64,000 nucleotides of DNA from Periconia sp. R9002. Its lineage: Eukaryota > Ascomycota > Dothideomycetes > Pleosporales > Periconiaceae. Shown here piece after piece: positions 35,001 to 47,100 of this stretch. How positions within the stretch are numbered: position 1 is the first letter of the stretch; each line of letters starts with the position of its first letter. The stretch lies in contig JAMAHW010000052.1 of the NCBI GenBank assembly GCA_023627715.1, positions 124,001 to 188,000 on the forward strand, written 5' to 3'. The position numbers and the translations under genes were made by a program. The notes under the pieces are model-generated. The model ran no database searches, was not told where the DNA came from, and was given only the letters and a program-made list of their open reading frames with translations.

Positions 35001-36469
35001 CGCTGTTCTCACCTCTTCGTCTACGGGGAGAAAGATTTTGTTTTCTAATTATCGTCGCAAAGCTTCGCCTACATGTAAGCATCAGCGCTCCACTGGACGA
35101 GAGTGCAATGCAGCTGATAAAAAAAAGTGTCTTACACGTTATACCCTGTGACCGACTATTCATCCCAACCAAAGGTTTCAGACATGTGCGTTTACACAAA
35201 CACTTTTCTAAGTAGTCGATCATTTCGCTAACAAAAACCACAGCGCAAGAGCATCCATGGCCCACACCGAACTCTTCAAGCCCTTCCTCGATCCGCGCCT
35301 AGGCCACCTCTTCTTCAAAAAAGATATGACCGAACGCTTCCTCATCGAAGTAGCCCAAAACGAATGCCAGTCCATCTACACTGGTCTCCCCAAGGACTTC
35401 CCCGACATCCTCCTGTCCATCGGCTGCGGGCGCACGCGAAGACCGTCCGCACCCTCCATCAACAGCACCAACACTTCCCAAACCAAAGCCTCGTCGAAAC
35501 CAAAATCCCACGCCGAAGCCGACGACACGCGTTCCGTCTTCACCGAGTACTCGGGCGACGTATCGGCGCTGTACCCGCGGCCCAATTTCATCAGCCTCAA
35601 CCCGGCCCTCGACGCGCCACCCTCGCTGGATAACGTGTCTTCGATTGCGTCACTGCAGAGCCTGATCCGGAGCGCGACAGATACCATGGTGATCAAGAAG
35701 ATTGTGAACCAGCTCTTCGCAACGCTCTTCTACGCCGAGTCCGACACCGCTATACAAGACACAGCGGCAGGCGAATATCTAATCCCAAGTAACCTCCCCA
35801 TCCATCCCCTTCACAACCCCCCAAACTAACACACACCCCACAGTCCGCATCCACACGCGCATCCTCTCCCACACACCCACCATGCACGCCCTCGGCACGC
35901 TCCTACATCCGACAGGACCCTTCCCCAACTCGTCCTTCGTCTTCTGGGAGCAAGACTACGCGCCGCAGCACTTCCCCATCTCGCCGCAGGCCATCGACGC
36001 CATGGTGCACCACGAGCGGTTCCCCGCGCTCAAGATCCTGCTCCCCGTGTGGGACGTCGATGCCGTGGTGCACGGTGTGCTGCGGTTGGAGGGCGGCGAC
36101 GAGTACCCGCTCAGCGCGTTCCCGAGGTGTCTTTTGGTCGGGGGTCGAAGTACGTTGTCTCTCTTTTCCTATCCCCTTTTAAAACTTTCATTTGGTGATG
36201 CAGACTAACGTGTTATGTCTTCCGTTCTTGCTGCAGAACTCAGTCGCAAAGGCAACCTCGACGTCTCCTCGCTAAGCAAAGTCCCCACCTGGTCCGCTCC
36301 CGAGGTCCAGCAGGACGCCGACACCACCGACACCGTCACCGACACCAACGACCATACCGACGACATCGGAACGGGGTGGACGGCCGACTTTGCGATCCGC
36401 GCCAGGGACGGTGAAGAGGAGGATGTGGATGGAGATGAGGTTACTGCGCTGCCTCGATACACGCCTTGA
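32078..36469 (+). CDS. B-box / GTPase / RING / patatin-like multidomain protein
   Basis: Exons: 32078-33307, 33361-33512, 33572-33801, 33849-34536, 34587-34694, 34743-about 35102, 35244-35788, 35844-36149 and 36237-36469, about 1280 residues. Order: B-box-like zinc finger (YCEDCEEVLSDYYCNAC, residues 29-50), P-loop GQTGAGKST (about 168) with DSEGIDGG as likely switch motif, a middle region (DTPFDFVQ, WPCEFYIRG), RING finger CICC..LLPCGHMLCRDCVEAYG, and a patatin domain (ALHNGGVRSIIQIEVL..LFDMIIG, STGGVLALGL, FKPFLDPR, DILLSIGCG). The catalytic features are altered: DGGGxRG is HNGGVRS, GTSTGG is GEGSTGG, and the DGA/DGG segment reads KKD. It may be an inactive phospholipase-like scaffold. The 35102/35244 junction is unsure (donors at 35103, 35127 or 35148 keep frame). 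Confidence 0.82.
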
Positions 36470-39328
36470 GATCGATGGAAATGTGCGGGTACCTTTTGGC
36501 TGGTTAACGCCGCTTTTTCTTTTTTTTCCTCCCTACGGTTTTATATCCATGTATGTATCTATCTACTTATCTATGGCGCGCCGATCCAATGGAAATACCC
36601 GATGGGTGGGAGGTACCTTTTGCGACTCACTTTAATAAGCAAAATTTCAAAATTTCAAAACCAACCCGTACTCCAGCTTCCTTCTTAGACCTCACACTTT
36701 TACTATTTCGCTCGTTTTACCCCCAATACCTACTCACGCATACACGCATCAATCTTTTCTAAATAAAGTAAGAGAAAAAGATAGGAGGCCGGGGTGGGGC
36801 GTGGCCTCGGTACCTATGTAGAGTCTGACCACCACACCTACCTACGCCCCCGTTATCATCTACCCATCTATTAAAAAGAATGGCATCGTCGCAACATTAC
36901 TTACTAAGGGGAAGAAGAAATTTGAACAGCAAAAAAAAACATACATACAACAGCAGGTATTCGCTAGTGGTCACCCACCTAACTACTAATCCGCCGGTAC
37001 CATGCTTAAGTACAGCTGAGCGGACGGGAAGCTCTGTTTTCATGGTCCTATGGTCGTATGTGATGGTAAGTGGTACATGATGGGTATATGTACTTGGGAA
37101 AAGAAGAGAAATGGAATAGGTAGAAGGAGATAGATACTCTGAAAATCTGGATAGGTTTATTGCGTAGGACTTTGCGGCATGAGTCAATACAAGACGGGGA
37201 GGACCACGGAGGGGGGGGGGGACGTTATCAAGTGTCACACACGCCGTAGATTTGTGAATCGGAGAAGGGAGGATAGGACTTGGGAGTTTGCAGATCATAA
37301 CCCATACCATCCATGATTCATGATTCATCCGTTTCCCATTCCCTCGTCTTCTTTCTTCTTGTTCTTGCCTCGCATGATTTAAACCCCGCACGCTCCATCC
37401 TCGCTTTCCCTTCTTCCTACCCCCAGCCCATCCTCTCTTCCAAATAATCCATCTCAAGCGCTCGCCAAATTCCCTGCCCTCCCATTCCTTGAATCATCAC
37501 CAACACTATCCAATCCCCACACAACAACAAAAAAAATTCCCCATTTTAGCTATCCCATTACATAAAAACACATATTTAACCTATGAAGGTATGTACATAC
37601 ACACCCCGCCCGAGCATCACATACACAATCACAGTCCAGTCCAGCCTAACCTCCTTCCATACATACAGTACATACATAGCCACCCACCTACATACACGTT
37701 TCACCATCCTCGCCAAAGAAAAAGGTGGGGAAATGCCCCAAAGGCAAAACCAAAAGCAGAAGAAGACAGAGGGCAACTAGTGTTTCAAAACCCTCCCCTA
37801 CCCTTTCTCACCTTTCGAAGGAATAAATAGAACAAGGAAAAAAGCTTAACTACGTGTGTTTCGCATCGGGCACTAGGTATTTTCCGATGATGATCCCCTT
37901 CCATTCTTCCAAATAGTTGTTTCAACTATCCATCCGCATCTATCCATGTTTCTATTTTAAGAACAAGACATCGAATGATCCTCTCTCATCATTCGCAAGC
38001 ATTCTAGCCACCATAGAATTCCGGTCCCTTCCCGTCGTCGATAAAGTTCTGTCCTAGATGAAATACGAGAAAAGAACCCTCGATGTGCGTGCGCGTCCTT
38101 GCTTTTGCGTCCATGGATGACTCTGAGACACTTCTATGACGACAAGAAGACAAAAGGTTGAGACCAGGACATTGGCGGTAACGAGAAAACGATGAGCGCG
38201 AACGAGGAAGGGCTGGACTGGACTGGGCTGGATTGGATGCATAGTTGACTGTTACTGGTGGCAATGTTCTCTCGTTGGGATTTGCCTGGGGGAGCGCCCG
38301 GTAGCTGAGACAGTCAACGGATGTTGAAATGCGCACCGTCTCTCCGCAAACGCGGAAGGAAGGAAGGAGGCCGAAGTTTTTAGTAGCAGGGGCAATTTGT
38401 TAGCGCAAAAAAAGGGCACTGAACAAGCCAAGCAAAGTGAAAAGAGATAGAGAGAAAAGAGGTTACAGGTTCAGACCAGAATAAAAGCGATGGGATTAAT
38501 TATACTATATCCAAACAAGTGCCGAGACATAGTTGACTGACCAAGAAGTAAAAGAAAAACAAACATGAATAGCCCAAAGGCTTTTGGCCTCCCTACCACG
38601 AAGTTTGAAGAATCCAAAACTTCCAAAAAAAAACCAACCACCCTATTAATAAAACATTCCATTTTGTCGGATCATTTTTGTCCAAGAAAAAAGGGTATTC
38701 CCAGTTGCGTCCATATCCATCCGAAACCAAGTCATTCGTTAGATGTAAGAAAAAGACCGAAAATAACATATAAAAAAAAGATAAGGTCACGCCAAAGCCT
38801 TACATCTGTCTGTGTCGCCTCCTCCAAGGCTTCCTTGTGAGGAGGAGAAGATGCAGCTGTCTTTCCAAGAGAGCGTGAGATGTACTTTTCCAAAGCTCAT
38901 TAACAAAGAAGTGAAAGAAGGAAAGCAAAACAAAGCCGAATTTTGGTGGATACCCTGTATGACTTCTTGAACGCCTGACAGTGAAAACGAAAAGGTAGGA
39001 AAATCGTAAAAGCGCGCTTTCTAAATCGCCGTACCTAGACAATACAAGCGAGCGGTGTAGCAACAGCTATCGTGTGGGGTATTAATGAGAGGACGTAGTC
39101 TGGGGGCTCCATGGTGATACAAAGTGTGACGTGAAACCCGATTGGATGAGACTTTTGGAGGACCTGATGCTTTCCGGGGGTAGCGGTCAGTCTGACATTG
39201 ACAGACAGGTACTTCTCCGCTAGGTCGTGGAAGCAGCTCATGGATGACGCGTGGGTTCGACAGGGGCTGAAAGCAGTAGAGGTGAAAACGCAAAATAATG
39301 ATAGGACCCGACTGAACATCATCGAAAT
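36470..39328. other. Convergent intergenic region, no gene seen
   Basis: 2.9 kb between convergent genes, so it holds two 3' ends. It is rich in short A, G and CT runs (G11 near 37209-37220; A-runs at 38405 and 38626). Open frames up to 186 codons (minus, 36897-37457) overlap others and have biased composition. Part may be a long 3' UTR of the homeobox gene. Confidence 0.45.
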
Positions 39329-40967
39329 CTACGATGAATCATTGAGTTGCGAAGATTCAGCACGCTGGGCCTCTACACGTTGGGCTTCGGCACGCTGGGC
39401 TTCCTTTCCAGGAGCACGTCGACGAGCATTGATGAACCAATTAGAAACCTGAGGACGTTGGTCAGACAATCTCATTCGATGAACCAAAGAAATGCGGAAA
39501 CCAGGCAGCGGGATCTGACAGCTGACACCTCTCGATGACACAACTATAAACAGAAATGGGGCGAGGGGGTCATTTGACTTACTTGATTCAGAGTAAGGCC
39601 TGTCTGCCTACACAGGTCCAATTTCTCGTCCTCGGTGGGGTATGGCGAATCACTGTGCTTGTGGAACCACTCTTTCAGAATAGCGGTGGCCTCCTTGGGG
39701 AGATTACCGCGACGCCTCCTGTTAACACCAAACGATGTTTGATCGCCATTCAGGGCTGATTGGAAGGTATAGCTGTATTGTGCAGGCTGATGGTGGTAGC
39801 CTACAGCTCCGTCATAACCTGGAGGAGGAACATTTGCGTAGGGATGCCCATAGTAGGGATCTTGTGGCCTGTATGCATTGTGAGGCTCAGGATAGTAGTT
39901 GCTGGGATACTCGTGATGTTGAACGGGTTGATGGTAAGAGGCGGCGGCAGTGACTGAGGGACGCTGGTGATGAGGGTACTGGGCAGTCTGGTGAATACCA
40001 GATGTTGAGTGGTGACGAACGTGGCCCCTCATGGCGGCGGGCGGAGGTTGAGAGAATGGCAGACTTGGGCGGTGATGGTGGCTAGCGCCTGGAGCATAGT
40101 TGGGCTGCTGCTGGCCAGGGCCGTTGATGGACTCCATAACGCTTGTGCGACGGGAGTCGAAGTTGGTGTTGGAGTATTCTGGTGCATTTGTTGAGCGATG
40201 AACCTCGCCTACCAATGTGTCGGTACGCCGGCGTTTACCCTCACCTGACCATGTGACATCTTCAAAATGGGTTCTCGAGACGGGCGAGCTTTCCATAGAA
40301 TCATTCCTTCGCGATGGTGTTCGTGGTGGTGAAGGCTCACGCACGTTCTGAAGGAGCTGGAAGGCGTTAGACGCTAATGTATGAGGATTTGAAAGGTAGC
40401 TTACTTGGGAGAAAGAAGGCAGTGTGTTGGAGGTGCGCTGCTCGCCTGGTTGGAAGGGAGGCGAATGTCTCATCTATTGATAGTGGTTAACGCTGGAATC
40501 AAAAAGATGGCCACAGCTGTCAAGGAGAAGTCGATTTCGAGGTTGAGACAGAAATCAGGAAACAAAACGCTGTATTCAAAAATACAATACCGAGAGCATT
40601 GGGTTCGAGGGAGCGACCTCAAGAGAGGGCTCCACAGGAACTGAAGGTAGATAAGGTATGCTGCGTGAGGACATGGTGTGGGAAACTGGGAAAAGCAAAA
40701 GGATGGAGAAAGAAGAGGATAGAGATGAAGTTGAGAGAAGGGTGGTAGAACCGCAGAAAGAATAGTTGGGCAGTCGAGCGAGCGGGCGGGGGGGAGAGGG
40801 CTCTAGGAAAGAGCGGCGGAAGTAAAAGAGCAAGTACTAGAGAATCCACCTACCACTGACATGGCAGGCAGCGGTTTTGCACTGCCATGATGTGCTTCGG
40901 GAGATGCCATTCGCCGGTTGTCATAGAAGTGACGGTGCGGAAGGTCTTGCAAAGTGAGGTACTCCAT
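39329..40967 (-). CDS. TALE-class homeobox transcription factor
   Basis: Minus-strand exons: 40967-40854, 40473-39583 and 39448-39329. The 134-nt intron (GTAAGT..CTCAG) splits the homeodomain between GLTLNQ and VSNWFINARRR. The homeodomain lies near the C-terminus: RRGNLPKEATAILKEWFHKH, SDSPYPTEDEKLDL, then WFINARRR with the PYP loop extension of TALE/KN proteins. Exon 1 encodes MEYLTLQDLPHRHFYDNRRM and ends AMSV before MRHSPPFQPGEQ; its 380-nt intron is long for this genome, so exon 1 is likely but not certain. The middle is low-complexity (His, Pro, Tyr, Gln). The C-terminal tail has repeated EAQRA units. About 374 residues, or 358 if the 48-nt in-frame intron at 40357-40404 is removed. Likely nuclear developmental regulator. 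Confidence 0.87.
40357..40404 (-). other. In-frame 48-nt intron inside homeobox exon
   Basis: Starts GTAAGC after PSFSQ, contains CTAAC and ends CCAG before LLQNVREPSPP. Length is divisible by three and there is no stop, so both spliced and retained forms code for protein (16 residues differ). Confidence 0.7.
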
Positions 40968-43900
40968 TTTGATAATGGGAAGGTGCAGCCTCTGCTGGAC
41001 TGATTGAAGAGTCAGCCAATCTTGTTCCTGCTATTACTCCTCGCTACCGGAGCAGCAGTTGCCATTCATGCCCACATCCCGTTTGGGAATTTATCGACCG
41101 GAGAAGAGCGGTCAAAGATGTCGGAGCGGTTCGTAGCACATGCTGGACCAGGTGTTTGGGTTGGAGGTCTTGCGCCGGCGGATGATGACGCATGGAGATC
41201 AAGGGAAGAGGCTCACCTTGACGAATACCCAACGATTTAATCTCAACAACAGAAGCGGGAAGAAGGCTCTGCTAAGAAGGCGAAGATGGAAAACAGAAGA
41301 TGACGGAAAGGATTTACAAGAAACCAATGGTTGTAGAAGAATAGAACGAAATTTCGAATGCAGATGGCACTGACGACGAAGTGTTCCAGTAATTCGGATA
41401 GAAGCAACTCGGGGACGCTCGTGCACTCACGCACACAAACACTCCAAAAAGTTGATGGTGGTCTCGCTGCCGCACCGAGTTGGTGTCGCGTGAGAGGTGA
41501 ATGGAAAAAAAGACGAGATGAATAAAAAAGGGTCGGCTGGCGCAAGCACGCAGCAGTTCGCAGATGGAGGATAACAGCTAGGAAAATGGGCGGACGACGG
41601 GGTGTTAATAAAAAAAAAGAATCAGCTAAGTCGGCACTGGGACGGGGAGTGTGGGTGGATTAAAGGCGTTACGATGGCGGACGCAGAACTGCAACGGGCC
41701 GTACGTCTAGTACGTCTGGATTTGGTAGCAGGAGCAGCAGCGCCAGGAGATGCCAGGAGGAGCCGGATAGAGGGCTACAAGGACGTCGAGCACGACGTCT
41801 GCGCTTTTGACAGGTGAGGGTTAATTAGGTTTGGCCTTATTCTCCGAAGCATGCACAAGCGGCATATGGCTGGCAGCGGAAACAAAGGGCCCTCCACGAC
41901 CAACAGTAGTATGCCGCACCGTACAAATCTCGAAGCACGAGCAGACCCAAGCTTAGCTTTTTTTTCTTCTTTCTTTGCTTGGCCAAGGTGCCGGGATGTA
42001 TACCCTTACCCTCTCTCTGTACTGTAAGTAAACCCCCCCCCATGTCTCCACTGCCAGTCGCCGCAAAGACATGCACCGCCAGCGCCGATCCGCCATTAGC
42101 TGCAGCTGACTCGATGTAGAAACGCGCAGGGAAGGAGATTAGTTGCTCGTTAGTCATTAGAACATGTGTATTATCTACACAGTTCCTGCTATGTTAAGTA
42201 TGTGTCTATCGTTGTCCACGACCTGCAGGCAGCCGGGTGCCATGCTTGGTGGTTGATGGTTGATTTTCCAAATTCTATTTTTCCTTCTTCCTGCATCCGT
42301 GTGGGAATACATAGAGAGCGCATCATCACCACCATCGTCGTCATCATCATCATCGTTTTGCCCCATGGTGTGGGTGCCATGTAACCACAAAGCCTACTGT
42401 ACGTGACTTGACACTAGCGAACAAAACCATGCTGGCACAAAACCCCCACAAGCCAGGCACACACCGACAGGCCAACCCAACTGATGGACGACATGACATG
42501 CAGAGGTCCCGGTACAAGACCGGTGGGTGGTGACGGTGGCTTCTAGACAGGCCAAAACAGGAAGCACCTCGATTCATACGTGAGCTGCGCGGCGATATGG
42601 TGCAGTGTCTATTCTTACTTTGGATGTTTGGTCAGGGGTGCTCAACGCACGACTAGTTAGCTAACTTGGCACCATTAACTACCACTATGCTAAACATGAG
42701 ACAGGCGGACATGGCTCTGCCACACCCGGGGGCGTCAGCTCAAGACGCTTTGGTTGCTTCATGCCACGGCCTCTACCGGGCGCCTGTCGCACGGAACTAC
42801 GCAGGTCAGCTTCTGTACGAGGAATACACCGCGATTGGACCAAAGAAGCTGACGTTTCGGTTGAACAAGGACGTACAGACATGGCAGGCGCAACAACCAC
42901 CACGACCACGCAAGTACAATACTTGTACAGTTACGCGGTGTGGCATACTGGCTACTATGTGTTTTGTTGTATTTGTGCGGAGGGAGACAAGATAGATGAC
43001 ATGCACTGTACGTGCTACGGTACATGTGAGGATAGATTCGTTATGTACAGACGTGGCAATAGTAGAGCAGCAGCAGAATAAGAATAACTCAACGCGGATT
43101 AGTGTGGCTGGTACAACGCAACTGCAGTTACCGTGCAGAAAAACGCAGCGACTGCAAAGTAGGGCGATGACGACTTGGTTGCTTGTTGAAGGCAAGGAAG
43201 TCGAGGGCAAAAAAACGAATTGAGTCGAATCGGAAAGCCCCACTGGTCTGAGGCGGGTGATCGACAGCGGTACCTATTCCTCACCAACCCACGAGCCAAC
43301 GAAGCGTGGGCAGCGGACCCTGGTTGAGGCCAAATATGGATCGAACGCTTGACTCGCGCCAAAGTCTCTTTCAAACAGCGAACGCCTGCGACAAACACCA
43401 TGGGATGCGAAACAATACTCGGGGTCAGCGCATATCGAGTCGTATGTTAGTGATGAGCAGAACGAAGTGTGCAACAAGTGAGGTTCCTAAGGGGAAGGGA
43501 TGGGGATCGAAGTATCGAGCATTTTTGTCTACATGTGCGTGGGTGCGGGTTTGGGTCGGTTTGCTTGCCCTTCGGCCGCTCTGCCACTCTGCCACGATAC
43601 CTATGTAGGTACTTATGCCCCTCGGCTGCCAGGCTGCGTGCCCTTGGTTGCCGGTCTGGCTATTGTGTTGGGGATGGGCACTCCATGGATGACTAGACTT
43701 GTAATATGGGGTTAGGGGGGTGTCAAAGAGTGGTGAGTGGACAATGGGGCTTCCCGGGGGCCTTGTTGACAGGCGTCTGACACCGGCTGGCGAACTGCAT
43801 CGGTATGCTGGCCGACAGCGAGCCCTCGGTCGACATAGCAGGTGGAGACATTGTTGGAGGGGGCGAGTGGACTGAGTGAGCGAGCGAGGTTGAGAGAAGG

Positions 43901-44100
43901 AAGAGGAAGCGGCATGATTGGCAGCAGGGGGGGGGGATAGTTGAGGCTGGGCGCGCTAGGCCCAAAGCGGGGCTTATGCGAAAAGTGACCCGCTCCGTGC
44001 CGGCCGATCAGTAGCATCAGCCCGCCTTGATTCCAGTCCACCAGCTAAAGGCAAAAAGAAACGAAGGAAAACAAGGGAAATTCAAATCAATCTAAAAGCT
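40968..44100. other. Gene-poor region, part 1
   Basis: Upstream of the homeobox gene. No recognisable protein; frames up to 145 codons overlap on both strands. Visible structure: C9 run near 42031, an ATC/GTC trinucleotide tract at about 42321-42356, and G10 run near 43926-43936. It may contain a long 5' leader or distal control DNA of the homeobox gene. Confidence 0.4.
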
Positions 44101-47100
44101 GCCAGATCTCCAGCGAGATCTGCATGCGCCCACCATCTCACTTGCACAGTAGCTCGACACGCCTTTCCGCATTGCGTTGCCGGCCACCGGCCACTTGCTG
44201 CAAGGGATGCAGTGTCCAACACAACACGCCCAGGGTCTGGGCTACCATCAATCAATCAAATCAAATACGATGCATGATTTGTGATTTGTCCCGGTGGCCA
44301 AACAGAACAGCCACACGTTGAGTTTTCGCTGCTGTCACTGTATGGTGACATTGAACCGTTGTCTGTTTAGACTACGGGCTGTTTGAAACACATACATAAA
44401 CAACATCAATCTCCATCGTCGGAATCAACACGACTCTGGCTGCCATCTGCGTTACGTGTTGCAGCATGAAATGCATTCGATCGATTCACCCATACCGCTG
44501 GTTTTCTCCCTTTGCTTTCTTTTTCTCCGCGTCAACGGCACGTTTCCGAGCTGCACGGGACAATGGGACCACGACCACGACCGTGTATGCAAGCTGCCGT
44601 CCAAGGGCATTCCCGAATGATTTCTTGACCGCTCAAGCTGTGTTTCCCACCGAACATGTTCGGTCCAGTCTGGTGTCTGTAGCCTCGTGGTTCCGATGAC
44701 CCTCGACAATGGAACCGACCTTGTTCTCGTTCCCAGGGCGATGAAACCAGCATGTAGCCGGATCCATACCCTACACTGTGGTTCTTCCAGCATGTGTCTG
44801 CTGCGTACTGGACAAATCATGGTACATTTCATCGTCGCACAGCAGGCCGCGAGCCAGCGAAGTCGGAACTCGATCACATTGCCTCCTTGCCGTCCCGCTG
44901 TTATCGTTGGCAGTTGTCCACCATCATCTTGGATCAATAGTCATCGCTTGTGGGTTCAATAATCTTTTGTTTTTCTTTCTTTCTTTTTTTCAATAGATCA
45001 TGGCTCGTGCTGGTTTGGTGCCCTGCTTGTCATATGTTGGGTTGTTTGCTTGCTTACTTGCTTGCATGGCTATGTGCATGTAGGTAGGTCGATGGGATGC
45101 CAAGACCGTGCCGTCTTGCGCCATCCGATGTCAGTCACCCATTAGTACCGCCTCCTAATCACCAAACCCCCAATCATCGCTCCACCATCCCACATCTCAT
45201 CTTTCTTGTCCGTATGTGGCGCGTGTTGCTAGCACAATGGCTGCCAACGTAGCAGGCAGCAGCCCATGTCTATCCTGGTCTGTCCGTCTGTCGGGCTGTT
45301 TTCCTGTTACCCTACAGTTTCTACTCTACCCTGATCGTTCCGCCACACACGCACCTGTCATTCTTCGCCTCGTCAGTCGAGGCCATACTCTCCTTCAACT
45401 ATAGCCGGCATGGGTGCTTTGCCCACTTCATCACTCACACAATGGGGAAGGTAGAGCGCATCTCCGACATCATTTCCACAATGCAATCACGCCGGGCCGA
45501 CTACTCCCATTTCTTCGCATCTGGCAACTCCCTGTCCTACGCACTTCACATGTATTGTATACCGTCCCGGCCCGTCCTCTCCCGTGGCCATAGTTAAGCA
45601 TTATTTAATTTTTGCCCAGCGTGGCATATGGTTGGCGACACTAAGGATGAACCTCGGTCCCAGCGAGCGTTTTGCGTCCAAGTCGCCCGTCATACACGAT
45701 GCGAGTCACCAACGCCATCTGGTGCTCAGCGCAACACGTCCTTCGTCTTGGTTTCAGACGCTGTCGTTGTGCGCCCAACATGGTGTCACGGGAATCCTCT
45801 TCAGCCGACTCGTTGCTCCGAGCGCCGCTGGCGTCCAGCTCCCCGCCCCATGTTTGTTTCGACAGCGTCTTGACATTTGGAATTGCCGATTCAGGGTCTT
45901 TGCACGATGCCGTATTGAACTGACAGAGGCACATTTTAGATCGGTTTGGCCTTGTTTCTATGTTTTCGCCATGCAAACCAGATGGCAGATTCCTCGCAGC
46001 ATGAATCAGACAAAACATACCTGCATGCCTTGTGCCCTGCCTCTACCTCTGCGGCATCTGACTCGGACCCGCCAGGCAAGACCCCACGCATCACATACAC
46101 ATATACCCTCGCATCCCCGAGCCTTTTCCAGTCTCCCGTCTTCGGGCAGAAGGTTACACGGCTGCGCGACGACCCGTGCCTTGTATCGTTTCCTGTCCTC
46201 CTACCCGTCACCGCCTCCATAGACATCCAGCGCAGCTTGAGATCCACTCTTCATTTCCAGAGTATCGGTAACCCCCTCATACGAGGATGCGAAGACGGAA
46301 CCGCTTGAGGTATCAGAATCTGCGCGCAACTAGAAATCGCCGTCGGTATATGCCTTCGCGCGACCAAGGATGGCGTACAAGTAACTCTTAGAATCCATTA
46401 CACAAGCGTGAGAACTTGAGTCGGTGAAGAATAAACCTTGCTGTTGCCTCAGATGGCGCTGTCCCTCCATCGCCAACGACCATGTTACGAATGCTATGGG
46501 CCCAGCGAGAGCTCCTCCCCTCATTCCCGCACGTTCTTCCTCCAATGCAAGAGCGAGAACATAAGTGCACAGCAGATTTTACGCCAGGTCCTTGGGACTC
46601 TCCAATTCGCCTCCCAGGTCATGGGATTTTGCCGTCTAGATCTATGCACCGATGGGTCCTTGCGTCGCTGCAATCTTCTCGTCCTGATTATCTGGCCGGG
46701 GTACACAGCGGCTAAGTGGTGTGATGATCTAGAGCTGGTATTCCTTGTAAAGTGTCACTGCCACTGACAGTCGACGGTGTTTGAATCTTTAGATTAAGGA
46801 GATTGCCGCGTACTCACGCCTCCATCGGAGTTTTATCTCGATCATGTGGCAGCATTTCAAGCACATCCTTCCAACCGATTGCGAATTTGGCTGTCAATCT
46901 ACTCGGTGCCACTACTGGAGCGGGGGTATGACCGTTGGTGAGGCCACGACGAGCTCTCGGTCTTGTATATTAGTATCAAAATTTCGGAGACCGTGATCCG
47001 CGTGACGATTCCAACAACTCCCTTGGAACTTTCGGACCTAATCCACGGTCGTGATCATGATTCTTCTCAACTCACTTGTTGCTTGCGTATCTCATCCTCT

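Noticed and set aside
45584..46222. 212-codon plus-strand frame in gene-poor region
   Set aside because: No recognisable segment, overlaps other long frames on both strands, Arg/Ser/Pro/His-rich as in chance frames.
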